Shown: piece after piece, positions 23,310 through 32,527 of the stretch
How the letters are laid out: each line of letters begins with the position of its first letter
Position numbering within the stretch: position 1 is the stretch's first letter
Origin: Flavobacteriales bacterium
GTDB lineage: Bacteria; Bacteroidota; Bacteroidia; Flavobacteriales; Flavobacteriaceae
Length of the DNA stretch: 34,453 nucleotides
Assembly (NCBI GenBank): GCA_026996605.1
Contig: JALWLE010000129.1
Span: 1 to 34,453 of the forward strand
Direction: 5' to 3'
Notes under the pieces: model-generated
Told to the model about the DNA's origin: nothing
Database searches by the model: none
What the model saw: the letters and a program-made list of their open reading frames with translations, nothing else
Translations under genes and position numbers: made by a program

Positions 23310-25970
23310 CTATTTATTAACTAAAAATTGTTTTACATATAAACCGGAATCTGTTTGCAAATGCATAAAATATTTACCGGTTGTCAGTTTAGAAATAATA
23401 ATTGGTTTATTTTTAAAAGCTTTATTATAAGTCACGGAATGTAACTTGCGACCTGTTATATCATAAATGTCAATTTTATTAATGTTTATATTTTCAGCAA
23501 CTTCAAGATTTATAGTATTTTTAGCCGGATTAGGATAAAGTTTGATCTTATTCGTTCGATGATTTTCATTAATTCCGTTGACTTCATTTATAACCAATTC
23601 AAATGAACAAGTTTGTGTATTACCGGAGGGGTCAGCGGCTTCAAAGTTTATTTGATAAGTTCCGGCGTTTAAATCAGTCCCTGCTGCGGGGGTTTGCGTG
23701 ACGTTAACAACATTACAATTATCACCAGCCGTGACATCACCATTTGAGATATAATCGGGTAAAGTATATATGGTTTGATTGGCTTGTAAATCAATAGTTT
23801 GATTGCCGGGGCAATTGACAACTGGTAATTCATTATCTGTTACCGTTACATCAAAAGTGCAATTTGAGAGGTTGCCTGCCAAATCTTTGGCTTGATATTC
23901 GTTAGTCGTGGTGCCTACCGGATAAGTATCACCGTCAGCCAGTCCGGTAATTTGTTTAACCAAAACTTTATTTTGTATTTGGATTTGTGTACCATACATA
24001 ATAGACCCGTAATGTCCCGCCCAACCTTCTGCATCTCTACCGCCATCTTCTATTACAATTTGTCTTACGCCGGACGGATACCCGCTAAAAGTATGACTTA
24101 TTGTTTGTACAGCACTAGTAGTTGTTATTAAACCGCTATCAAAGCTATCTAATTCATTACCATTAGCATCTAATAATCTAACTATAAATTTATATGTGTC
24201 GGAATAATTAGGTGCGCCACCTTGATATTTTTCAGATACGATGATATCCGGAGAAGTGTCTAAAACTTCAGGGTCGTAGTTTAAACTCAATAAATCAATA
24301 ACACGCGTTTTTGAATTCCAAGCGTAAGATGTTTGAAAATGATTATCGGAATTAATAGTCCAACCATCGCCACCATTATAAATTATAGTCCAATCACTGA
24401 GGTTGTTTAAAGTATGTTCGCTTAAAGCAACGTAGTAACTATTTGTATCGCAGTTATCACTTGCCGTAGGGGTGGTATAATTTACTAAGGCACCACAACT
24501 ACCTGAATCGACATCAACAGTAATGTCATTGGGACAATTTGCAAACTGTGGTCCTTCATTATCTGTAACACTTATATTGAATGAGTAGTTAGAATAATTG
24601 CCTGCTAAATCTTTGGCTTGAAAGACATTAGTGGTTGTACCTATCGGGTAAGTGTCACCGTCAGCCAGTCCGGTAATTTGTTTAACCAAAACTTTATTTT
24701 GTATTTGGATTTGTGTACCATACATAATAGACCCGTAATGTCCCGCCCAACCTTCTGCATCTCTACCGCCATCTTCTATTACAATTTGTCTTACGCCGGA
24801 CGGATACCCGCTAAAAGTATGACTTATTGTTTGTACAGCACTAGTAGTTGTTATTAAACCGCTATCAAAGCTATCTAATTCATTACCATTAGCATCTAAT
24901 AATCTAACTATAAATTTATATGTGTCGGAATAATTAGGTGCGCCACCTTGATATTTTTCAGATACGATGATATCCGGAGAAGTGTCTAAAACTTCAGGGT
25001 CGTAGTTTAAACTCAATAAATCAATAACACGCGTTTTTGAATTCCAAGCGTAAGATGTTTGAAAATGATTATCGGAATTAATAGTCCAACCATCGCCACC
25101 ATTATAAATTATAGTCCAATCACTGAGGTTGTTTAAAGTATGTTCGCTTAAAGCAACGTAGTAACTATTTGTATCGCAGTTATCACTTGCCGTAGGGGTG
25201 GTATAATTTACTAAGGCACCACAACTACCCGAATCGACATCAACAGTAATGTCATTGGGGTAGTTTGTAAATTGTGGTGCTTCATTATCAGTAACCGTCA
25301 CATTAAAGTGAGAAAAAACGGCTTCGCCGGTATTATCAATTCCTTTATAGATTACTTGTGTCAAACCAATAGGAAAAGGATCTCCACTGGCCGGTCCCGA
25401 TAGTAATTCAAAAGGCTGTCCTGCTTTTTCGATGATAGCTTTAATAGTAGTAGTTTCAGGATAATCATTCCAATATCCGTTGGAATATAATTCTGTATAG
25501 TCTTCGTTATTTACATTATTGGGCTCTCCGGCAGCCCAATTGGTGTAAGTGCTTGTATTGCCACTATCCCATACAAAAGTTCCTTCTATGTTAACGTCAC
25601 TAAAACCTATTTCTGCTGATGCAATATTATTGGTTGATAAATAATTTGCTAAGAATTGATTGACGTCGGCGTTGGGTACGGTTGCTACGTAAGCATTTAA
25701 ATTATGAGCATTTGTATAAGAATCCTGTGCAGTTACCTCATCTTGTGAGATATAATAATAACTACCATCTTTAAATCCAATCGTGTTATATCCTGTTAGG
25801 GTATGTGGCGGTATTGAATCTTGATAGGTTGTTTCCGGCGCCGTGTAAGTTACAATGGCACTACATTGACCGGGGTCATTGTTAACTGAAATATCAGTTT
25901 GTTGCGCATGCGACTGTTGCCATAAAAATAGAACAGACCATAAAACTAGAGAAAATACATTTCTTTTCAT
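23310..25970 (-). CDS. Secreted T9SS cargo: C-type-lectin-like and two FBA-like domains nested in HYR repeats
   Basis: The product has 886 residues. It has a signal peptide (about 1-23) and a C-terminal type A T9SS sorting domain (about 807-886: KLYPNPAKNTINLEV...DITGRKL...GKYFMHLQ...KQFLVNK), so it is exported to the cell surface or medium. HYR half-domains (PNDITVDVDSGSCGALVNYT...DNC and LADGDTYPIGTTTNVFQAKDLAGN) bracket inserted domains. These are a C-type-lectin-like domain (about 62-188, with EPNN and WND) and two F-box-associated-like domains (about 275-420 and 517-662). The FBA marks are GGDGW, TSYAW, VIDLL, ISHTF, GVR and GGRDAEGWAGHYG. A fourth HYR (about 711-795) has no insert. Glycan binding or adhesion is inferred. 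Confidence 0.8.
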   Translation of the reverse strand: MKRNVFSLVLWSVLFLWQQSHAQQTDISVNNDPGQCSAIVTYTAPETTYQDSIPPHTLTGYNTIGFKDGSYYYISQDEVTAQDSYTNAHNLNAYVATVPNADVNQFLANYLSTNNIASAEIGFSDVNIEGTFVWDSGNTSTYTNWAAGEPNNVNNEDYTELYSNGYWNDYPETTTIKAIIEKAGQPFELLSGPASGDPFPIGLTQVIYKGIDNTGEAVFSHFNVTVTDNEAPQFTNYPNDITVDVDSGSCGALVNYTTPTASDNCDTNSYYVALSEHTLNNLSDWTIIYNGGDGWTINSDNHFQTSYAWNSKTRVIDLLSLNYDPEVLDTSPDIIVSEKYQGGAPNYSDTYKFIVRLLDANGNELDSFDSGLITTTSAVQTISHTFSGYPSGVRQIVIEDGGRDAEGWAGHYGSIMYGTQIQIQNKVLVKQITGLADGDTYPIGTTTNVFQAKDLAGNYSNYSFNISVTDNEGPQFANCPNDITVDVDSGSCGALVNYTTPTASDNCDTNSYYVALSEHTLNNLSDWTIIYNGGDGWTINSDNHFQTSYAWNSKTRVIDLLSLNYDPEVLDTSPDIIVSEKYQGGAPNYSDTYKFIVRLLDANGNELDSFDSGLITTTSAVQTISHTFSGYPSGVRQIVIEDGGRDAEGWAGHYGSIMYGTQIQIQNKVLVKQITGLADGDTYPVGTTTNEYQAKDLAGNLSNCTFDVTVTDNELPVVNCPGNQTIDLQANQTIYTLPDYISNGDVTAGDNCNVVNVTQTPAAGTDLNAGTYQINFEAADPSGNTQTCSFELVINEVNGINENHRTNKIKLYPNPAKNTINLEVAENININKIDIYDITGRKLHSVTYNKAFKNKPIIISKLTTGKYFMHLQTDSGLYVKQFLVNK
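23929..24533. repeat. 605-bp direct repeat, copy A (inside the HYR/FBA gene)
   Basis: This is identical to 24655-25259 except for one base (T24504 versus C25230) in my base-by-base reading. The period is 726 bp, which is 242 codons, so the frame is kept. It covers the second FBA-like domain with its flanking HYR parts. Confidence 0.92.
24655..25259. repeat. 605-bp direct repeat, copy B (inside the HYR/FBA gene)
   Basis: This is the partner of 23929-24533 and encodes the first FBA-like domain. The 121 bp between the copies has diverged, which argues for sequence homogenisation of the two copies or for a recent duplication with clear boundaries. Confidence 0.92.
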
Positions 25971-26156
25971 AAAGCTATTTTTTTGGTATTAAAATTATCA
26001 CTGCAAGTTATAATAAGCTTTATGACAATACAATACGTGATTCTACTGATTTTTTATAAGGGTTTTCTCGTATAATTAATTGAGAACAAGTTATTATTAA
26101 TATCGACCTTTGAAGATTACATTACAGTATTTTTAATTTTTTATCATTAAAGTGAT

Positions 26157-26191
26157 AAAAAAATCCTGCTATGTTAATAACAGGATTTTTT
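26157..26191. terminator. Terminator of the metallophosphoesterase gene
   Basis: AAAAAATCCTG (26158-26168) pairs with CAGGATTTTTT (26181-26191) across a 12-nt loop, 20 bp beyond the minus-strand stop at 26212. It is symmetric, so it could work from either side. Confidence 0.7.
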
Positions 26192-26211
26192 AATTTTTAT
26201 AAGAAATAAAA

Positions 26212-28122
26212 TTACCGCAACTTGACGGTTTCAATCACTTCAAATGTGTCGGGATTGATGACTTCCATATTGATATGTTGACCATCGACATTGAATAACA
26301 TTAAGGCGTGTAAGGTTGAGAATTTTTTAACAAATTTTCGCCAAGGTGTTTGTTCTAAAGAATAATAAGGCGCACCGGCACTACCATTGGTTATTTGCAC
26401 AAAAGGTCGTTTGAATTTGATTTTTTTACCGGTCCAATTATCCGGATATATTGGTGTGTTATTGTTGACTTCCAACCGGCTGTAATTATGTTCATCGCCG
26501 CAGAGTAGAGCGACAAATTTATCACTTTTATTGACTAAAATATCCAAAATTTCATCACGGCGTTCTATGATGCCTTTATCAACCGGTTTGCCGGCTATAT
26601 AAGGACGTATTTGGTTGTTGCCGTTATACCACATATCATCTCCCATATGTCCGGCATTGGGAAACGCCGGTGTGTGAAACGTCACAAAAATATGGTCAAT
26701 GTCTTTGTCGGCTTCATATTTTGCCATTGTTTTTTTAAGCCATTGGAGTTGGTTATCCATGATGTAACCGTGTACATTGCCGGAAGTTAATGGAATATCA
26801 GCCGTTGATGAAGCATACCAATAATTAGAATTCATCACAATCATAGCTACATTGCCATAGGTGTAATCATAGACATTTTCTTTGTAGGACGGAAAATCTT
26901 CGGTTTTTCGTGACGGGTCGAAAGCACTGCCGTCTTCCGATTTCAAATCGCTGACCGGCATGGTGAAATTATCGGCAAAAGTGGCTTCGGCACTGTATTT
27001 TTTAAATGGAAATTTATCGACAAATAAATGTCCCAGGTAGTATGAATGCCCTTTGTATCCGGTGCGTTTAAAGATACGTTCAACAGATTCGTGATTGCCC
27101 ATAGCTACGTAAACCGGATGATAGTGCCAGTAGTTACCGACAGCATGTTTCCAGTTGATTAATTCTAAATTATGTTTATCATTGCTACCGCTATAACCGT
27201 TAATTAAGTCACCGGTAAATTGAAAAAAAGCAGCATTTTTATACCCGGCAAACATCATCATTTTTTTTAAAATATAGGCATTAACACCAAACAAATCGCG
27301 TTCGCCACCGCCTTGTCCGGCACGACTGTCGGAAGCGTAAGCAAAAGTAAATTTACTACGGCAACCTTTCTTGGGAGCTGTTGTAAATTGATAATATTCT
27401 TTCCAGTCATCATAAAGCACGGTATAATTATATGATGTTTGTGGTTTGAGTCCGGTGATGCTAATTTCGTGTTGACGCGTGGGAACAATATCGGAATAAA
27501 CTTGGTCGCCAATGCGGATTTGTGCCAATACGTTTTTATTGGTTTTGAACGAAATAACCAAGCTTTCGGCTTTGACTTGATTGATATAAGGTCCTTCAAT
27601 CAAATAAATATCTTCTTGAAACAGTCCGTTTTTGTCCTTTTTAAGATTTAACCGCCCATCATAAATAACCTGTCCTTTGTCATCAATTAAGCGGTAACCT
27701 AAACGAGCTTTACCGGTTTGTTCCCAGTTGATAAAATCGTATTTACCTTTTAAACGTTTGAAAGGAATGACCACTTTCCCGTTTTTGACTTTGGATGTTT
27801 TTTTGAAAAAGACAGGTCCTGGATATTTGACATTATCCATTTTGATGAAACCATAGCTGACTTTTCCGTTGATGCGTTCATCTTTAAAATCCAGCTGTAC
27901 ACCGTCATTAGTGCCTGTAACTTTGGGTTCGGCAATTTTGCTGTATGTATAAATCGGATTTGGAATTTCTTCCGGATAGAATTCTTTTTTATTGACCACA
28001 CCCAAAATTCCCTTTTTATACTTGATGTTAGAGTATGATTTTGGCACTTTAATTTTTTGAGCTTGCAAACTAAATCCTGCCATAAATATTATCAGGAAAG
28101 CCCATTTATCTATTGTTTTCAT
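26212..28122 (-). CDS. Exported metallophosphoesterase with N-terminal fibronectin-like domain
   Basis: The product has 636 residues. It has a signal peptide (about 1-22, ending LQAQ), then a beta-rich purple-acid-phosphatase-like N-domain (about 170-250, ending TSYNYTVLYDD...YQFTTAPKKG). The calcineurin-like catalytic domain shows YASDSRAG, GDLINGYSG, GNHES, VTFHTPAF and GDEHNYSR. The last motif is normally GHxH, so here the first His is Asp. The first motif, usually DxH or GD, reads SDSR, so metal coordination may differ from the textbook set. It would hydrolyse phosphate mono- or diesters in the periplasm or outside. It has no T9SS tail. It is divergent from tatA, and Tat export is not indicated because no RR motif is seen. 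Confidence 0.82.
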   Translation of the reverse strand: MKTIDKWAFLIIFMAGFSLQAQKIKVPKSYSNIKYKKGILGVVNKKEFYPEEIPNPIYTYSKIAEPKVTGTNDGVQLDFKDERINGKVSYGFIKMDNVKYPGPVFFKKTSKVKNGKVVIPFKRLKGKYDFINWEQTGKARLGYRLIDDKGQVIYDGRLNLKKDKNGLFQEDIYLIEGPYINQVKAESLVISFKTNKNVLAQIRIGDQVYSDIVPTRQHEISITGLKPQTSYNYTVLYDDWKEYYQFTTAPKKGCRSKFTFAYASDSRAGQGGGERDLFGVNAYILKKMMMFAGYKNAAFFQFTGDLINGYSGSNDKHNLELINWKHAVGNYWHYHPVYVAMGNHESVERIFKRTGYKGHSYYLGHLFVDKFPFKKYSAEATFADNFTMPVSDLKSEDGSAFDPSRKTEDFPSYKENVYDYTYGNVAMIVMNSNYWYASSTADIPLTSGNVHGYIMDNQLQWLKKTMAKYEADKDIDHIFVTFHTPAFPNAGHMGDDMWYNGNNQIRPYIAGKPVDKGIIERRDEILDILVNKSDKFVALLCGDEHNYSRLEVNNNTPIYPDNWTGKKIKFKRPFVQITNGSAGAPYYSLEQTPWRKFVKKFSTLHALMLFNVDGQHINMEVINPDTFEVIETVKLR

Positions 28123-28220
28123 AGAGATTAAATTTTATATCACACAAAAATAAATCATTTTTATTTCTCTAATTGAAAAATTTGCATTAATTTCGTTTTA
28201 TAATTTAAAAACGGAATATT

Positions 28221-28427
28221 ATGATCGCATATATATTACCTTTGGGTGTCATCGGTCCGCAACAATTAATTTTAATAGCTGTCATTGTGCTGATATTATT
28301 CGGTGGTAAGAAAATTCCCGAACTTATGGGGGGTATCGGTAAGGGTATTAAAGAATTTAAAAAAGCGACTTCTGATGACCAATCGGATAAAATTACAGAT
28401 GAAACTGAAAAAAAAGAGCAAAATTAA
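28221..28427 (+). CDS. tatA: Twin-arginine translocase subunit TatA/E
   Basis: The product has 68 residues. A short N-terminal membrane helix with polar Gln ([19 protein letters not shown]) is followed by the [23 protein letters not shown] amphipathic helix and a charged tail, the standard TatA plan. It oligomerises to form the passage for folded Tat substrates in the inner membrane. No tatC lies in the window. The stop codon sits in the loop of its own terminator. Confidence 0.92.
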   Translation: MIAYILPLGVIGPQQLILIAVIVLILFGGKKIPELMGGIGKGIKEFKKATSDDQSDKITDETEKKEQN

Positions 28428-28440
28428 TTTTGCTCTTTTT
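28411..28440. terminator. tatA terminator overlapping the stop codon
   Basis: AAAAAGAGCAAAATT/AATTTTGCTCTTTTT is a perfect 15-bp-arm palindrome with T-runs on both strands. It contains the tatA TAA (28425-28427), so little sequence separates coding end and termination. It can also serve the convergent DUF4837 gene. Confidence 0.85.
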
Positions 28441-28487
28441 TGTATAATGGTGAATCAATTGTTTACTGAGAAATCTCAATCATTATT

Positions 28488-29456
28488 TTACTCTTTCAAT
28501 TTTATCGTTCTTAAAATAGCTTCCAACTGCACCATATAATCGCGTTTGTCAATAGCCGGAGCATAGATAAAGCCTTCGCCTACGATCATACGTTTATGTT
28601 TCTTGTCAATGATAGAATAATTGACATAAGGACCACCCATAAAATCATTTTTCATATTCCACAGACCGCGAGTTTCGATGGTGCGCTTACCATTGATAGT
28701 CGTCATCACTTGCGAAGGTGACAGATTATGTTCCGATTTCATATAAGTACTATCCAACGGACCGGGAATATATTTTTTGCCTATGGAATCACGATAGTAA
28801 ACTACGCGATTGCCTTTTAAATCTTGTTCATCTTTTAAAGGAACGCTGTATAATAAAATGTCAGCTTCTCCGTTTTTGACATCGCGACGGAACCAAAAGA
28901 AGTTTTTTTGATGATCGACCAAAGCAAAATAATCGGGGATTTCAATACTGATACCCAGTTCTTTTTCAACATCGGCACTGTTACGTAATGCTTTTCGATG
29001 TAGGTTTTGCAGATGTTTAATCTCGAAATTGTTAAACCGGTCAACGATTTCCTGTGAGTGTTTGTAGAGTAATTTTTTTATTTCATCGTTATTGCGTCCT
29101 TCCACTTGCACGATTAGTTGTGGACGCGCAAATCTATCTTTAAAGTATTGCACACCGGATTTATCTCCTTTTTTAATAATTAAAACATCTCGAACTCTTT
29201 TAAAAATATCCGTAAACAATTCTGGTGCTGCTTGGTGTAAGGTATATTGGGGTTCGGATTGTGGCAGATCACTAAATTCGGATGCAAAATATTTTCGAAT
29301 ACTGTCACCGACTGTCCCTTTCCAATCATTGTCATCCATTATTACCAGAATACTATGTGTCTTGCCGGTTGAGTCCGGTAATAGTTTTTCATGGTCATCA
29401 TGACAAGAAAGACTAATAAATCCCAATATGATAGCAGAAATAATATATTTTTTCAT
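28488..29456 (-). CDS. DUF4837-family lipoprotein
   Basis: The product has 322 residues. The signal peptide ends in LSLSC-like lipobox (GFISLSC, Cys18), followed by acidic His/Asp. The body matches the DUF4837 family found in Bacteroidota: SILVIMDDNDWKGTVGDSIRKYF, LPQSEPQYTLHQ, KSQEIVDRF-like helix, YFALVDHQKNFFWFRRD and the GLWNMKNDFMGGPYVNY block. The family's function is unknown. It lies downstream of the lytic transglycosylase and pgk on the same strand, with a 130-bp gap. Confidence 0.8.
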   Translation of the reverse strand: MKKYIISAIILGFISLSCHDDHEKLLPDSTGKTHSILVIMDDNDWKGTVGDSIRKYFASEFSDLPQSEPQYTLHQAAPELFTDIFKRVRDVLIIKKGDKSGVQYFKDRFARPQLIVQVEGRNNDEIKKLLYKHSQEIVDRFNNFEIKHLQNLHRKALRNSADVEKELGISIEIPDYFALVDHQKNFFWFRRDVKNGEADILLYSVPLKDEQDLKGNRVVYYRDSIGKKYIPGPLDSTYMKSEHNLSPSQVMTTINGKRTIETRGLWNMKNDFMGGPYVNYSIIDKKHKRMIVGEGFIYAPAIDKRDYMVQLEAILRTIKLKE

Positions 29457-29586
29457 GTGTATGGTCTTTTAAATCCGTCATTTACATTTACAAAAATTGT
29501 TCCTAAATAAGTATAACTGCTAAAATTTCATGGTATAAAAAAATTATCAATTCTACCTATATTATTTATCGAAATAAAGTTTAATA

Positions 29587-31218
29587 TCAAGACTTATAAA
29601 TCTTCAATTTCATCCCCGGTTTGAGTTTACTGTGTTTTTTTAACCGGTTCCATTTCATGATTTCGGACAAGCTGACATTATATTTTCTAGATATATTCCA
29701 AAGGGTGTCGCCGGGTTTAACTTTATAGGTTACTAATCGTCTTTTTTTGTTGGTATGTTTTTTTACTTTTTTTGAATTATTTAAATTTTTTGCTGCTAGT
29801 GGGTAACGTGAATAAATTTTTAGTTTTTGTCCGACACGTAACCGGTTGGAACGAAGTCCGTTCATCCGCTTGATTTTTCTAACGCTTGTATGAAAACGGC
29901 GTGCAATTTTACCTAAATAGTCCCCTGAACGAACCCTGTAAACAATATAATTATTCAATTTGTAAAACTTTGGTAAAGGTTTTTCTTTTTTGTTCAGTTC
30001 TTTTTCAACCAAAGCATAAATAAGGGCTTCATTATTGACAAAAATACCGCTCAATTCTAACGGTAATTTCAGGGTATAAAGCTGCTCTTCGACATAAGGA
30101 ATAATGTTTAATTTGTATTGCGGATTTAAAAATTCGAGTTCTTTTTCATCAATTTTTAACAAGCGCGAAATTTGATTAAAGGTAATAGTATGCTTTACGA
30201 CTATTGTATCCGTTGCGATATAATGAAAATGTGGTTTGGTTGTAACAATACCGTAATCTTTGGCATATTCGCCTAAAAATAATGTGGCTTGAAACAAGGG
30301 AACATAGCCGGCGGTTTCGCGCGGCAGATAAGGACGAATATTCCAATAATTGGTGTAACCGCCCGAGCGGCGAATGGCTTTGGTAACGTTACCGGCACCT
30401 GAGTTGTATGCCGCTAACACCAAATTCCAATCATGAAAGACTTGATACAAATCTTGCATATGCTTGCAAGCGGCTTCTGTTTCTTGTATGGGGTCAAAGC
30501 GTTCATCGACATAAGAGTTGATTTCCAGTCCGTAAACTTTTCCGGTAGAGTACATAAACTGCCATAAACCACCGGCACCGGCAGGTGATATGGCCCTCGG
30601 ATTAAGCGCCGATTCTACAATAGCCAAATATTTCATTTCCAAAGGGATATTGTATTTTGCCAATTTTTCTTCAAATATCGGGAAATAATATTCTGCCATA
30701 CCAAACAAGCGTCCCAAACTTTTTTTACGATGCTTTAAAAATGCTTTGATGGTTCTGATTAAAGCAGGATGATAGACAATATCCAATTGCGTTTTTTGAT
30801 TGAGCAATTCTAATTGTTTTTTTATGACAACGGTATCTAACCTGACATCATTGGTCCCCATATTGTCCATATCCATTTTCAGATTATTGATGCTGTCAAA
30901 CAGTTCCGGTTGGTATAGTTCTTTGAACCACAAGCTATCCATACGTTTGATATTAGGCAAGTCTTTTAAGATGACATTGTCTATTGTCAGTCCGGTTGTG
31001 TCAATAGGCAAATTTTGATTTGCGCTTCGGTTTATGTCTGCTGTTATTGTTTTTCCGGTTTCTATTGTTGTTTGGGTTTGCTTTTGCGTTTGTGTATGAT
31101 GTGGTTTGTCGTCAAGCCATATCGTATCGGATTTGACCTGCTTGTTTTGATCGGATTTTTCTTGCGCAAACAACACAAGTGTGACAAGCATAAAAATGGA
31201 TGTTATAAGTTTCTTCAT
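29587..31218 (-). CDS. LysM-containing lytic murein transglycosylase (MltD-like)
   Basis: The product has 543 residues with a signal peptide (about 1-18, ending LFAQ). A Gln/Lys/Thr-rich linker precedes an SLT family 1 catalytic domain (about 185-340). This shows MKYLAIVESALNPRAISPAGAGGLWQFM with catalytic Glu (about 206), AACKHMQDL and LAAYNSGAGNV. A degenerate LysM-like stretch (about 365-400) and two clear LysM domains (about 424-470 and 495-541, YRVRSGDYLGKIARRF and YKVKPGDTLWNISRKY) end the protein. It cleaves the MurNAc-GlcNAc bond, giving anhydro-muropeptides. It starts 8 bp after the pgk stop, so the two are probably co-transcribed. Confidence 0.9.
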   Translation of the reverse strand: MKKLITSIFMLVTLVLFAQEKSDQNKQVKSDTIWLDDKPHHTQTQKQTQTTIETGKTITADINRSANQNLPIDTTGLTIDNVILKDLPNIKRMDSLWFKELYQPELFDSINNLKMDMDNMGTNDVRLDTVVIKKQLELLNQKTQLDIVYHPALIRTIKAFLKHRKKSLGRLFGMAEYYFPIFEEKLAKYNIPLEMKYLAIVESALNPRAISPAGAGGLWQFMYSTGKVYGLEINSYVDERFDPIQETEAACKHMQDLYQVFHDWNLVLAAYNSGAGNVTKAIRRSGGYTNYWNIRPYLPRETAGYVPLFQATLFLGEYAKDYGIVTTKPHFHYIATDTIVVKHTITFNQISRLLKIDEKELEFLNPQYKLNIIPYVEEQLYTLKLPLELSGIFVNNEALIYALVEKELNKKEKPLPKFYKLNNYIVYRVRSGDYLGKIARRFHTSVRKIKRMNGLRSNRLRVGQKLKIYSRYPLAAKNLNNSKKVKKHTNKKRRLVTYKVKPGDTLWNISRKYNVSLSEIMKWNRLKKHSKLKPGMKLKIYKS

Positions 31219-31226
31219 AAATAATC

Positions 31227-32420
31227 TTATTCTGATAAAGCAGCAATTCCGGGTAGGGTCTTACCTTCAAGCATTTCTAACAAAGCACCACCCCCGGTTG
31301 AAATATAGCTGACTTTATCGGTTAAACCTAATTTTTTTACCGCTGCTACCGAGTCGCCACCACCGACTAATGAATAAGCACCTTTTTCAGAAGCTTTACC
31401 GATAGATAGACCGATGTGTTCCGTTCCTTTGGCAAATTTGTCAAACTCAAAAACACCGGCAGGTCCGTTCCAAATGATGGTTTTGGAATTTTGCAAAACT
31501 TTATCTATCAGTTCACGAGTTTTTGGTCCGATATCCAGTCCTTGCCAATGGTCAGGTATGTTATCGACATCAACCACTTTGGTTCGGGCGTCATTTGAAA
31601 ACTGATCGGCAATTACCAAATCAACGGGTAAAATGATATTGACGCCTTTGTCTTTTGCTTCTGACAAGATGCGTTTGGCTAAATCCAGCTTATCATCTTC
31701 AACGATGGAGTCTCCTATTTTATTGCCAAGCGCTTTCAAAAATGTAAAAGCCATGCCGCCTACAATAATCAGGTTATCCACTTTATTTAAAAGATTTTCA
31801 ATTACTCCGATTTTACTCGATACTTTTGCGCCGCCAATGATTGCAGTAACAGGTTTTTGTCCTTCGTCAAGGGCTTTGCGAATACTTCTGATTTCTTTTT
31901 CCAAAAGTTTGCCCGGTGCTTTGTGATTTTTGTCAAAATAACGGGCAATGATTGTCGTAGATGCATGCGCACGATGGGCAGTTCCGAAAGCATCATTGAT
32001 ATAATAGTCGGCACCTAAATCTGCCAAGGCTTTGGCAAAGTTTTCATCGCCTTTTTTCTCTTCGGGGTAGAAACGCAGATTTTCCAGTAATAAAACTTGT
32101 CCTGAGTTTAATTCTTTAACCGCTTTTTGAACTTTCTTACCTATGCTGTCGTCAACAAAAATAACACTACGCCCCAATACTTTTTCTAATTCGGGAACGA
32201 TATGACGCAATGAAAACCGGTCATCTTTACCCTTAGGTCGTCCTAAATGTGACATTAAAATAACACTGCCACCGTCATTTAATATTTTTTCAATGCTTGG
32301 TTTGGCTGCTAATATTCTGGTGTTGTCTGTCACTTGGAAGTTTTCATCTAACGGCACATTAAAGTCTACGCGTATTAAGGCTTTTTTATCTTTAAAATTT
32401 ATGTCTTTTATGCTTTTCAT
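31227..32420 (-). CDS. pgk: Phosphoglycerate kinase
   Basis: The 397-residue glycolytic enzyme transfers phosphate from 1,3-bisphosphoglycerate to ADP. Substrate-binding marks are [46 protein letters not shown] and [13 protein letters not shown]. The nucleotide side has [25 protein letters not shown] and the C-terminal GGGDSVAA and [11 protein letters not shown]. Length is normal and there is no fusion. It is the first gene of a pair with the lytic transglycosylase. Confidence 0.97.
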   Translation of the reverse strand: MKSIKDINFKDKKALIRVDFNVPLDENFQVTDNTRILAAKPSIEKILNDGGSVILMSHLGRPKGKDDRFSLRHIVPELEKVLGRSVIFVDDSIGKKVQKAVKELNSGQVLLLENLRFYPEEKKGDENFAKALADLGADYYINDAFGTAHRAHASTTIIARYFDKNHKAPGKLLEKEIRSIRKALDEGQKPVTAIIGGAKVSSKIGVIENLLNKVDNLIIVGGMAFTFLKALGNKIGDSIVEDDKLDLAKRILSEAKDKGVNIILPVDLVIADQFSNDARTKVVDVDNIPDHWQGLDIGPKTRELIDKVLQNSKTIIWNGPAGVFEFDKFAKGTEHIGLSIGKASEKGAYSLVGGGDSVAAVKKLGLTDKVSYISTGGGALLEMLEGKTLPGIAALSE

Positions 32421-32445
32421 GGGTTGGTGTTTTTGTTATGTAATA

Positions 32446-32453
32446 CAAAATTA
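32446..32453 (-). promoter_or_regulatory. -7 promoter box of pgk
   Basis: The minus-strand TAATTTTG matches TAnnTTTG, 25 bp before the ATG. The nearest TTTG (32478-32481) is 24 bp upstream, one or two longer than usual, and it overlaps the T-tract of the upstream terminator. Confidence 0.5.
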
Positions 32454-32471
32454 CGCCATTTTTTCCGGTTA

Positions 32472-32503
32472 TAAAAACAAAGTCCGTTGCTTTTGCAACG
32501 GAC
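32472..32503 (-). terminator. Terminator of the PpiD-like gene
   Basis: GTCCGTTGC (32482-32490) pairs perfectly with GCAACGGAC (32495-32503) across a 4-nt loop. On the minus strand the stem is followed by TTTGTTTTTAT, giving a typical intrinsic terminator 25 bp past the gene. Confidence 0.8.
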
Positions 32504-32527
32504 TCAGGTTAAAAAATGTAATAACTT

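Noticed and set aside
23892-24857. Two nearly identical short open frames on the plus strand within the HYR/FBA gene
   Set aside because: They are antisense shadows of the 605-bp duplicated coding sequence and have no start signal or domain of their own.
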